From contig CAIYCZ010000238.1 in the NCBI GenBank assembly GCA_903924805.1, forward strand, positions 1-16,364: a stretch of 16,364 nucleotides of DNA, read 5' to 3'. Both the position numbers and the translations under genes were made by a program. Below the pieces are notes generated by a model. The model worked only from the letters and a program-made list of their open reading frames with translations. It ran no database searches and was not told the origin of the DNA. Numbering within the stretch: position 1 is the first letter of the stretch; the number at the start of each line of letters is the position of its first letter. Of this stretch, positions 1 to 7,058 are shown one piece after another. The stretch is from an uncultured delta proteobacterium. Lineage in GTDB: Bacteria > Desulfobacterota > WTBG01 > CAIYCZ01.

Positions 1-35
1 ATACCTACTCCGGATATGAAAATAAAGTAAAGGAG
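1..35 (+). repeat. Terminal direct repeat, left copy
   Basis: These 35 bases are identical to 16330-16364 and lie inside the nusG coding sequence. Merging the two copies keeps the nusG frame open without any change. I read it as the overlap of a circular assembly path rather than a biological terminal repeat. Confidence 0.97.
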
Positions 36-521
36 ATGTTGGAGGATAGGGTCAAGGCCTATAAATTTGAAGACGCCTTTGGTGACATTTTAGTGCCTGC
101 TGAGGATGTCGAGGAGAGTATAAAGGGCTTAAAGGGAGAAAAGAAAGTCAAGACAACATCTCGCAAGTTTTTCCCGGGCTACCTTCTGGTGCAAATGGAT
201 CTCAATAATGAGACGTGGCACTTGGTGCGCAATACCCCGAAAGTTACCGGGTTTATTGGCGGGAAAAATAAACCCAGTGCAATACCGGATGAAACAATAG
301 GTGATATCGTGCAGAAAATTAAAGACGGGAAGCTGCGCCCCAAACCAAAAGTAACCTTTGAACAGGGTGATAGTGTTCTTATTGTGGAAGGTCCGTTCGC
401 AAATTTTAATGGTACCGTGGGTGAGGTAAAACCCGAGAAATCCAGACTCAAGGTACTGGTCAGTATTTTTGGCAGACCTACGCCCATTGAACTTGAGTTT
501 TCTCAGGTTAAAAAGAATTAA
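1..521 (+). CDS. nusG: NusG transcription elongation/antitermination factor, 3' part (5' end lies at the other end of the window)
   Basis: NusG binds the clamp of RNA polymerase, raises processivity, and couples polymerase to Rho or to the ribosome. The reading frame is already open at base 3. The ATG at 36 is an internal Met, not the true start. Joined to the 20 codons at 16305-16364 through the shared 35 bases, the protein is 181 aa, normal for NusG. In full-protein numbering the NGN domain covers roughly residues 3-115, with the conserved FFPGYLLV strand at 65-72. The C-terminal KOW domain follows, with its core near 128-151 (FEQGDSV...GPFANFNGTVGEV). The TAA stop is at 519-521, and rplK follows after 42 bases in the usual secE-nusG-rplK order. 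No residue looks abnormal; the only oddity is the split. Confidence 0.97.
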   Translation, partial: TYSGYENKVKEMLEDRVKAYKFEDAFGDILVPAEDVEESIKGLKGEKKVKTTSRKFFPGYLLVQMDLNNETWHLVRNTPKVTGFIGGKNKPSAIPDETIGDIVQKIKDGKLRPKPKVTFEQGDSVLIVEGPFANFNGTVGEVKPEKSRLKVLVSIFGRPTPIELEFSQVKKN

Positions 522-563
522 AGAGATTTCCCGGGAGCAGGAGAGAGAAAGGGAACAGGCTAT

Positions 564-986
564 ATGGCAAAAAAGATTATTACTCAAATTAAGTTACAAA
601 TTGCCGCGGGAAAGGCAAATCCGTCCCCTCCGGTCGGGCCTGCATTAGGCCAGCACGGGGTAAATATCATGGAGTTCTGCAAAGCCTTCAATGCCAAGAC
701 ACAGAGCCAGGAAGGTCTTATTATCCCGGTGGTTATCACGGTATATGCAGATCGGTCTTTTACCTATATTACCAAAACCCCGCCGGCGGCAGTGCTTTTA
801 AAGAAGGCTGCAGGGATTATAAAGGGCTCCGGTGAACCCAATAAAAACAAGGTGGGGAAGGTCACCCCGGAACAGGTCCGGGAGATTGCCCAGACGAAAC
901 TTCCCGATCTCAATGCCAATGACCTTGATGCAGCTGTTAAAATCATCGAGGGGACTGCCCGCAGCATGGGTATTGAAATCGGATAA
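564..986 (+). CDS. rplK: 50S ribosomal protein L11
   Basis: L11 sits at the base of the L7/L12 stalk, binds the GTPase-associated region of 23S rRNA, and is needed for factor-dependent GTP hydrolysis and the stringent response. The product is 140 aa, the normal length. The N-terminal domain shows the conserved PPVGPALGQHGVNI stretch at about 22-35, whose prolines form part of the thiostrepton/EF-G contact. The C-terminal rRNA-binding domain contains the conserved KAAGIIKGS and a C-terminal RSMGI. The ATG at 564 gives the classical MAKK start. The ribosome binding site is weak: purine-rich GGAGAGAG/GGGAACAGG at about 540-559. A short stem (528-532 with 551-555) could partly mask it. rplA follows after 50 bases; in well-studied bacteria these two form a unit autoregulated by L1. 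Confidence 0.98.
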   Translation: MAKKIITQIKLQIAAGKANPSPPVGPALGQHGVNIMEFCKAFNAKTQSQEGLIIPVVITVYADRSFTYITKTPPAAVLLKKAAGIIKGSGEPNKNKVGKVTPEQVREIAQTKLPDLNANDLDAAVKIIEGTARSMGIEIG

Positions 987-1036
987 GCATCACGAGCAAA
1001 CCAGCTGAAACACAATTTAATGAGCAGGGTAAAACA

Positions 1037-1735
1037 ATGCCAAAGACAGGGAAAAAATACCTTCAGGTTAAAGAGAAGATTGACAGTCAGAAACCCTATC
1101 CGTTAAGGGAGGCGATCAGCCTTTTGCAACAAACCGCATATGCCAAGTTTGATGAAACGGTAGATGTTGCTATTCGTCTCGGGGTTGATCCCCGGAAAGC
1201 TGACCAGATGGTGAGAGGTACGGTGCTTCTCCCCCACGGGATCGGCAGGGAAGTTAATGTCCTGGTATTTGCAAAAGGGGAAAAAGAGAAAGAAGCTCGA
1301 GATGCCGGGGCTGATTTTGTGGGAGCGGAAGATCTGGTAGAAAAGATTTCAGGCGGGTGGGTGGCGTTTGACAAGGCAGTTGCTACGCCTGATTTGATGG
1401 CCATGGTCGGGAAAATAGCGAAGATTCTGGGACCTCGGGGTCTCATGCCGAATCCAAAGGTGGGGACCGTCACCTTTAACCTGAAAGAAACCATTGAGGA
1501 TCTGAAAAAAGGTAAGGTGGAATTCAGAACCGAGAAGAGCGGAATTGTTCATGTCCCGGTCGGCAAGAAATCATTTGACCCCCAGAAACTGTATGAAAAC
1601 ATACTATCCCTGATGGAGACCATTATACGGCTCAAACCTTCTTCAAGCAAGGGGCTGTATTTAAAGAATATCGTCGTATCCTCTACGATGGGATTAGGGA
1701 TAAAAGTTGATCCTGCAACGGTTAAGGCGCAGTAA
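1037..1735 (+). CDS. rplA: 50S ribosomal protein L1
   Basis: L1 forms the mobile L1 stalk that guides deacylated tRNA out of the E site, and in many bacteria it represses translation of its own rplK-rplA message. The product is 232 aa, the usual bacterial length. The family signature GPRGLMPNPKVGTV starts at residue 132. It is followed by a lysine-rich segment and the EFRTEKSGIVHVPVGK strand near the C-terminal part of domain I. The ATG at 1037 has an AGGGT Shine-Dalgarno at 1026-1030. The 50-base gap after rplK shows no clear mimic of the 23S L1 site by eye, so autoregulation here is inferred from the family. The C-terminus ends in VDPATVKAQ, typical of the family. Confidence 0.98.
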   Translation: MPKTGKKYLQVKEKIDSQKPYPLREAISLLQQTAYAKFDETVDVAIRLGVDPRKADQMVRGTVLLPHGIGREVNVLVFAKGEKEKEARDAGADFVGAEDLVEKISGGWVAFDKAVATPDLMAMVGKIAKILGPRGLMPNPKVGTVTFNLKETIEDLKKGKVEFRTEKSGIVHVPVGKKSFDPQKLYENILSLMETIIRLKPSSSKGLYLKNIVVSSTMGLGIKVDPATVKAQ

Positions 1736-1779
1736 GCTGCCAGGGTACGGGATCTATAGCTAAGGCAGAGGTGATAACA

Positions 1780-2307
1780 GTGAACAGAAAACAACGACAA
1801 GAAGCAGTAGACAGTCTTTCCCACAAAATAGCAGCGTCTTCGGCTGGATTTCTGGTTGATTTCCAGGGACTCAATGTTGAAGCATCCAAAAACCTGCGAA
1901 GGCAGATACGGAAGGCAGGGTCAGAACTCAAAGTGACCAAGAATACGCTCCTGCGTATCGCTTCGCAGCAGACGGATTTTGAACCGTTGAAGGATGCCTT
2001 TGTGGGGCCGACCGCAGTGGTGTTTGTTAAGGACAATCCGGTTCCGGTGATAAAAGTTCTTAACAAGTTTATTAAGGATAATCCAGCACTGTCAGTCAGG
2101 ATTAAGGCTGGCGTGCTGAACAGGAAGCTGCTGAGCACTCAGGAGATAGAAATGCTTGCCAACCTGCCGAGCCGCGAAGTTCTGCTGGGACAGCTGGTAG
2201 GACTTCTCTCAGCGCCGGCCCGCAGCCTGGTATCGGTGCTTGCAGAAATTCCAAGAAAATTCCTGCGAGTGCTCAATGCCATTGCCGAGGCACAGCAGCC
2301 AAAATAA
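1780..2307 (+). CDS. rplJ: 50S ribosomal protein L10 (stalk base)
   Basis: L10 anchors the L7/L12 dimers to 23S rRNA and, with them, forms the flexible stalk that recruits EF-Tu, EF-G and initiation factors. I place the start at GTG 1780 rather than GTG 1771. The Shine-Dalgarno AGAGGTGAT (1767-1775) is correctly spaced from 1780 and overlaps 1771, and the resulting MNRKQRQEAV start fits the family. The product is then 175 aa. Conserved features include FLVDFQGL near 24-31, the KVTKNTLLRIA segment near 51-61 and a VGPTAVVF strand. The long C-terminal helix (PARSLVSVLAEIPRKFL onward) carries the L12-binding sites. A short stem, CTGCC at 1737-1741 with GGCAG at 1764-1768, precedes the start. L10-L12 repression of this leader is known in other bacteria but is not shown here. 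Confidence 0.96.
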   Translation: MNRKQRQEAVDSLSHKIAASSAGFLVDFQGLNVEASKNLRRQIRKAGSELKVTKNTLLRIASQQTDFEPLKDAFVGPTAVVFVKDNPVPVIKVLNKFIKDNPALSVRIKAGVLNRKLLSTQEIEMLANLPSREVLLGQLVGLLSAPARSLVSVLAEIPRKFLRVLNAIAEAQQPK

Positions 2308-2310
2308 TTC

Positions 2311-2326
2311 ATCTGAGCATTCAGAT
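2311..2326 (+). other. Intercistronic hairpin between rplJ and rplL
   Basis: ATCTGA (2311-2316) and TCAGAT (2321-2326) form a perfect 6-base-pair stem with a GCAT loop, starting four bases after the rplJ stop codon. No T-run follows, so it is not an intrinsic terminator. It could protect or punctuate the message where the stoichiometry changes from one L10 to several L12. The role is inference. Confidence 0.5.
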
Positions 2327-2370
2327 TGGTGTTAGCAAACAGGTACAATTATTATTTTTAGGAGGTTAGC

Positions 2371-2760
2371 ATGGCAGAAATTACAAAAAATGATGTGGTC
2401 AAATTTATTGAAAATATGACCGTCCTTGAACTTTCAACGCTGGTCAAGGAACTCGAGGAAAAATTCGGGGTTTCCGCAGCAGCCGTCGCCATGGCAGCAC
2501 CGGCCGCTGCCGCTGCACCGGGAGCCGCAGAGGCTAAAGCAGAGGAGCAAACAGAGTTTGCCGTTGTCCTGAAGGAAGTCGGGGCACAGAAGATCCATGT
2601 CATTAAGGTGGTGCGTGCCATAACCGGTCTCGGGTTAAAAGAGGCAAAAGATTTTGTAGAATCGGCACCCAAAGCCGTCAAAGAAGGGGTGCCCAAAGCA
2701 GAAGCCGAAGACATTGTAAAACAACTGCAAGGGGCAGGAGCAGTCGCGGAAATAAAATGA
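2371..2760 (+). CDS. rplL: 50S ribosomal protein L7/L12
   Basis: L7/L12 is the multi-copy acidic stalk protein that recruits translational GTPases to the ribosome. The product is 129 aa. The N-terminal dimerisation domain spans about 1-36. An alanine/proline-rich hinge (about 35-58) follows. The C-terminal factor-binding domain has the conserved KIHVIKVVRAITGLGLKEAK segment near 75-94, containing the helix contacted by EF-G and EF-Tu. The Shine-Dalgarno AGGAGGT (2360-2366) is the best in this part of the operon, which fits the need for several L12 copies per ribosome. A TACAAT at 2344-2349 resembles a -10 box, but no matching -35 is visible. The gene is followed by a 132-base structured gap before rpoB. 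Confidence 0.98.
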   Translation: MAEITKNDVVKFIENMTVLELSTLVKELEEKFGVSAAAVAMAAPAAAAAPGAAEAKAEEQTEFAVVLKEVGAQKIHVIKVVRAITGLGLKEAKDFVESAPKAVKEGVPKAEAEDIVKQLQGAGAVAEIK

Positions 2761-2827
2761 CCGGCTGCCTTCACTTCCTCCCTGCATGGCAGGAGGATGC
2801 CCACATCGGTCTGAGCGCACCCGGTCA
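2758..2827 (+). promoter_or_regulatory. Nested inverted repeats in the rplL-rpoB gap (attenuator or RNA-processing candidate)
   Basis: An outer 7-base-pair stem can form between TGACCGG (2758-2764, overlapping the rplL stop) and CCGGTCA (2821-2827). Inside it, 2776-2797 forms a stronger hairpin of TCCTC(C)CTGC against GCAGGAGGA, with one bulged C and an ATG loop. There is no T-run, so this is not a simple intrinsic terminator. In Escherichia coli the rplL-rpoB junction holds an attenuator and an RNase III site that lower rpoBC expression relative to ribosomal proteins. The position is the same here; equivalence is inference. Confidence 0.45.
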
Positions 2828-2892
2828 GAGAAAACGGCATGCTCATACGTTACTATGTTACACGATCACCACGATAAGTTGAGGGAACGGTA

Positions 2893-5800
2893 ATGGGAAA
2901 TCTGTCACCATACAAATTGCGGTTACGCAAGAGCTTTGCAAAAATCCCCACCATTATGGATGCTCCGAATCTCATAGAGATTCAGAAAAAATCCTATGAA
3001 AAATTTTTGCAGGCTGATGTTGCCCCTGATAAAAAAGAGGACATAGGCATCCAGGGAGTTTTCAGAAGTGTCTTCCCGATAAAGAATTATAACGAAACGT
3101 CGTCGCTGGAGTTTGTCAGCTATACGATGGGAACTCCCAAATACGATATCTTTGAGTGCCGCCAGAAGGAGCTCACCTATGCAGCCCCATTAAAGGTGCT
3201 TATTCGACTGGTGGTCTGGGATGTTAACCATGAAACCGGCACACGCAATATCCGTGACGTCAAAGAGCAGGAGGTCTATTTCGGCGAAATTCCCCTCATG
3301 ACCGATACCGGAACCTTTATTATAAACGGAACCGAGCGGGTAGTGGTGAGCCAGCTGCATCGCTCACCCGGTATTTTCTTTGACCACGACAAGGGAAAAA
3401 CCCTTTCAAGCGGTAAGTTTCTGTACTCAGCGCGCGTTATCCCGAACCGAGGATCGTGGATTGATCTTGAATTTGATCCCAAGGATATTATCTATGTCCG
3501 TATAGATCGCAGACGGAAATTCCCGGTGACGGTGCTGCTCAAAGCCCTCGGGTATTCAACGCGGGACCTGCTTAAATACTTTTATACGGTCGAAGAGGTG
3601 ATTCTGGAAAAGGGGCGGCTCAAGAAAAGCATCAAATCTCCGTTTGTATCCGGTGAGATTGCCCATGAGGATATTATTGATGAGAAGAGCAAAGAGGTCA
3701 TTGTCAGAAAAGGCAAAAAAATAAACAAGGCTGCACTCAAGAGACTGCACGACTGCCGGGTAAAATTTCTTGCGACTTCTGAAGAAGATCTGGACGGCAA
3801 GATTATCGCAGAGGATGTGGTTGATCCGAACACCAATGAGATAATTCTTAAGTGTAATGATGTGCTGAGCAAAGACGCCCTTGAAAGCCTCTATGCACGC
3901 GGGGTACGGCAGATTAAGGTGCTCTACATTGATAATTTAAATGTGGACGCATCACTGCGTGACACCGTAACCATAGATAAAGTGCAGACGACCGAGAATG
4001 CTATTGTAGAAATTTATAAACGCCTCAGGCCCAATGACCCTCCAACGCAGGAAAGTGCCAATCTCTTTTTTAACCGGTTATTTTTCGATCCCGAGCACTA
4101 TGACCTTTCAAAGGTTGGACGCCTCAAAATAAACTACCGGCTTAATGTAGCTATCCCCCTGGAGGTCCAGACCCTTACCAAACAGGATATTTTAGAGTCT
4201 GTGCGCATGCTCATTGAAATTAAAAACGGCCGCGGAGATGTAGATGACATTGACCATTTGGGAAACCGCCGCGTGCGATCAGTTGGTGAGCTGATTGAAA
4301 ACCACTATCGGATCGGTCTGGTGCGGATGGAGCGGGCAATCAAGGAGCGGATGAGCCTTCAGGAAATTGAAACGCTCATGCCCAATGATCTGGTGAATTC
4401 AAAACTGGTTTCAGCGGTGGTAAAAGAATTTTTTGGTTCCAGCCAGCTTTCCCAGTTCATGGATCAGACCAATCCGCTTTCCGAGATCACGCATAAGCGG
4501 CGACTGAGTGCGCTGGGGCCGGGAGGGCTTACCCGGGAGCGCGCAGGATTTGAAGTGCGCGATGTTCACCCCACCCACTACGGACGGATCTGCCCCATTG
4601 AAACGCCTGAAGGTCCCAACATCGGGCTCATCGCATCGCTGTCTACCTACGCACGGGTTAATGAATACGGGTTTATTGAAACACCGTACCGTAAAGTCGA
4701 GCGTGGCACGGTTACTACTGAGATTCAGTTTTTGTCAGCCCTGGAAGAGGAAGAATATACGATTGCTCAGGCAAACGCGCCAATCAGCGCCAACGGAAAG
4801 TTTGAGGCAAAACTTGTCTCAGCTCGCCGGGGCGGAGAGTTTGTCATGGCAATCCCCGAGGAAATCAATTTTATGGATGTCTCCCCCAAACAGCTGGTAA
4901 GTGTTGCCGCAGCTCTGGTGCCGTTTCTGGAAAACGACGATGCCAACCGCGCGCTCATGGGGTCCAACATGCAGCGGCAGGCGGTGTCATTGCTGAAGAC
5001 CGAAGCACCCATTGTTGGTACCGGAATGGAAAGTATCGCAGCCCGGGATTCCGGTGTTACGGTCATTGCCCGGGAGGGCGGAGTTGTTAAAAGCGTAGAT
5101 GCAACCAGAATTGTGGTAAAGCGCGACAAAAGTGACGGCCGCATCGGCACTGATGTGGACATCTATAACCTCATCAAATACAAGCGCTCCAATCAGAATA
5201 CCTGCATCGATCAGCGGCCCATTGTTCGTCCCGGTGATAGTGTTAAAAGGGGGGATATCATTGCTGACGGGCCGGCAACAGAAATGGGGGAGCTTGCTCT
5301 GGGGCGCAATGTGTTTGTAGCGTTTATGCCGTGGGGAGGATACAATTTTGAAGATTCGATTCTTGTCAGTGAGCGGCTGATTAAGGACGATGTTTTCACC
5401 TCCATTCACATTGAAGAATTTGAGATCCTTGCGCGGGATACAAAACTGGGGAAGGAAGAAATCACCCGGGATATCCCCGGTCTGGGCGAGGATATGCTCA
5501 AAGACCTGGATGAAAGCGGGATTATACGCATTGGAGCAGAGGTCAAGCCCGGTGACAGCCTGGTCGGGAAAATTACCCCGAAGGGAGAAACGCAGCTATC
5601 CCCTGAAGAGAAGCTGCTGCGTGCAATTTTCGGGGAAAAGGCGCGCGATGTACAGGACACCTCTCTGCGCGTTCCACCCGGTGTTGAGGGAACGGTTATC
5701 AGTGTAAATATTTTTTCCCGGAGAGGCGCTGATAAGGATGAGCGCACCCGATCCATCGAGGATGAAGAAACGGCAAAAATATTAAAAGACCAGGAAGATG

Positions 5801-7008
5801 AAATAAAAATCCTGAAAGAAAATGTTGACAAGAAGCTAAAACAGATCCTGGTGGGGAAGGCCTGCGCCAAACGAATTATTGACGAGAAAAAGCAAAAAAT
5901 CATTTTCAATAAAAATCAGGTTATCACCGTCGATGACGTGGAGCGGATATCTCTGGAAAAGTGGCTGAATATCCCTGTCGCTGAAGATGAAGACATTGCC
6001 GTCAAGCTTGAGAAGATAAAAGAAGGCAGGGACGAACAGCTTAACCTCATTAAAGTTGTGTTTGGCGAAAAGATTGAAAAGATCAAACGGGGCGATGATC
6101 TTCCGCCGGGGGTTATCAAGATGGTTAAAGTGAACCTGGCGGTAAAGAGAAAGCTCTCCGTTGGTGATAAAATGGCAGGCCGCCACGGCAATAAAGGGGT
6201 GCTGTCGCGGATTTTGCCCGAAGAAGATATGCCCTATCTTGAAGATGGCACGCCGGTGGATATTGTATTAAATCCGCTAGGGGTTCCTTCGCGAATGAAC
6301 GTCGGGCAGATTCTGGAGACCCATCTCGGCTGGGCATCAAAGGGCCTGGGTGAGCAGCTCAATGAGATGCTCAAAAGCAGCAGCCCGGCAGCATTGAAAA
6401 AACGGCTGAAAGAAATTTATTCCTCGCAGAGAGATGTTCTGCGGCTCATAGACGGCCTTGATGAAGATGATGTTGTCGGGGTCGTGAAGAAGCTTGAAAA
6501 GGGCCTGCATATGGCATCGCCCGTCTTTGATGGTGCCCATGAAAGCGAAATCAGCGCCTGCCTTGAATCCATAGGACTTCCCGCTGCCGGGCAGACAACC
6601 CTGTTTGACGGCAGAAGCGGGGAACCGTTTGATAAAAAGGTTACCGTGGGCACCATTTATATGATGAAGCTTCATCACCTGGTTGATGATAAAATTCATG
6701 CGCGCTCGATTGGAACCTATTCACTGGTGACCCAGCAGCCGCTGGGAGGAAAAGCCCAGTTTGGCGGACAGCGTCTCGGCGAAATGGAGGTCTGGGCGCT
6801 GATGGCATATGGAGCCGCCTATACCCTCCAGGAATTTCTCACGGTAAAATCCGATGACGTCCAGGGCCGCACAAAACTTTATGAAAATATCGTGAAGGGA
6901 GAGCGGGATTTAGTCTCGTCAATTCCTGAGTCGTTCAACGTCCTGGTTAAAGAGCTGCAGAGCCTGTGCCTGGACGTTCAGTTTGTAGAGCGTGAAAGAA
7001 AAAATTAA
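2893..7008 (+). CDS. rpoB: DNA-directed RNA polymerase subunit beta
   Basis: The beta subunit forms half of the RNA polymerase active centre with beta'. The product is 1371 aa (E. coli 1342). The start ATG 2893 has GAGGGA at 2881-2886. The rifampicin region, starting SQLSQFMDQTNPLSEITHKR at 517, keeps D524, H534 and S539 (E. coli D516, H526, S531), so it looks rifampicin sensitive; E. coli N518 is Thr here. WGGYNFEDS contains E820 and D821 (E. coli E813/D814). GDKMAGRHGNKG gives K1093 and K1101 (E. coli K1065/K1073). An insertion at about 245-350 contains two related modules of about 45 residues (about 253-293 and 301-346). A second, coiled-coil-rich insertion lies at about 950-1065, where E. 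coli has its own beta insertion. Both insertions suggest a Proteobacteria/Desulfobacterota-type enzyme. The gene is co-oriented with rpoC, 50 bases away. Confidence 0.99.
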   Translation: MGNLSPYKLRLRKSFAKIPTIMDAPNLIEIQKKSYEKFLQADVAPDKKEDIGIQGVFRSVFPIKNYNETSSLEFVSYTMGTPKYDIFECRQKELTYAAPLKVLIRLVVWDVNHETGTRNIRDVKEQEVYFGEIPLMTDTGTFIINGTERVVVSQLHRSPGIFFDHDKGKTLSSGKFLYSARVIPNRGSWIDLEFDPKDIIYVRIDRRRKFPVTVLLKALGYSTRDLLKYFYTVEEVILEKGRLKKSIKSPFVSGEIAHEDIIDEKSKEVIVRKGKKINKAALKRLHDCRVKFLATSEEDLDGKIIAEDVVDPNTNEIILKCNDVLSKDALESLYARGVRQIKVLYIDNLNVDASLRDTVTIDKVQTTENAIVEIYKRLRPNDPPTQESANLFFNRLFFDPEHYDLSKVGRLKINYRLNVAIPLEVQTLTKQDILESVRMLIEIKNGRGDVDDIDHLGNRRVRSVGELIENHYRIGLVRMERAIKERMSLQEIETLMPNDLVNSKLVSAVVKEFFGSSQLSQFMDQTNPLSEITHKRRLSALGPGGLTRERAGFEVRDVHPTHYGRICPIETPEGPNIGLIASLSTYARVNEYGFIETPYRKVERGTVTTEIQFLSALEEEEYTIAQANAPISANGKFEAKLVSARRGGEFVMAIPEEINFMDVSPKQLVSVAAALVPFLENDDANRALMGSNMQRQAVSLLKTEAPIVGTGMESIAARDSGVTVIAREGGVVKSVDATRIVVKRDKSDGRIGTDVDIYNLIKYKRSNQNTCIDQRPIVRPGDSVKRGDIIADGPATEMGELALGRNVFVAFMPWGGYNFEDSILVSERLIKDDVFTSIHIEEFEILARDTKLGKEEITRDIPGLGEDMLKDLDESGIIRIGAEVKPGDSLVGKITPKGETQLSPEEKLLRAIFGEKARDVQDTSLRVPPGVEGTVISVNIFSRRGADKDERTRSIEDEETAKILKDQEDEIKILKENVDKKLKQILVGKACAKRIIDEKKQKIIFNKNQVITVDDVERISLEKWLNIPVAEDEDIAVKLEKIKEGRDEQLNLIKVVFGEKIEKIKRGDDLPPGVIKMVKVNLAVKRKLSVGDKMAGRHGNKGVLSRILPEEDMPYLEDGTPVDIVLNPLGVPSRMNVGQILETHLGWASKGLGEQLNEMLKSSSPAALKKRLKEIYSSQRDVLRLIDGLDEDDVVGVVKKLEKGLHMASPVFDGAHESEISACLESIGLPAAGQTTLFDGRSGEPFDKKVTVGTIYMMKLHHLVDDKIHARSIGTYSLVTQQPLGGKAQFGGQRLGEMEVWALMAYGAAYTLQEFLTVKSDDVQGRTKLYENIVKGERDLVSSIPESFNVLVKELQSLCLDVQFVERERKN

Positions 7009-7013
7009 CATAG

Positions 7014-7038
7014 CGGGCGGAAGCACTGCATTCGCCCG
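7014..7038 (+). other. Strong hairpin in the rpoB-rpoC gap
   Basis: CGGGCG (7014-7019) pairs perfectly with CGCCCG (7033-7038). The stem extends by a G-T and an A-T pair and, past one A-A mismatch, by two more G-C pairs around an ACT loop. It begins six bases after the rpoB stop and ends just before the rpoC Shine-Dalgarno (GGGGG near 7044-7048). There is no T-run. It may separate translation or mark an RNA cleavage or stability point; the function is unproven. Confidence 0.55.
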
Positions 7039-7058
7039 GTAAAGGGGGATCTCATTCC

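Noticed and set aside
36..521. A 161-residue protein starting at ATG 36
   Set aside because: The frame is open upstream to the window edge, and the missing 20 codons of NusG are found at 16305-16364.
528..555. Stem TTCCC/GGGAA before rplK as an L1 or other regulatory site
   Set aside because: Only five pairs with an 18-base loop, and no recognisable mimic of the 23S rRNA L1 site; not strong enough to annotate.
1771..1779. GTG 1771 as the start of L10
   Set aside because: It overlaps the Shine-Dalgarno AGAGGTGAT, which is correctly spaced for GTG 1780, and the extra three residues are not typical of the family.
2344..2349. TACAAT as the -10 box of an rplL promoter
   Set aside because: The hexamer 17 bases upstream (TCAGAT) does not resemble a -35 box, and no other -35 fits the spacing.
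2851..2856. TACTAT as the -10 box of an rpoB promoter
   Set aside because: Nothing like TTGACA lies 15-19 bases upstream, and the match is only four of six.
5406..5909. A 167-residue reverse-strand frame inside rpoB
   Set aside because: It is antisense to a highly conserved part of beta, its Ser-rich translation resembles no family I know, and I see no start signals.
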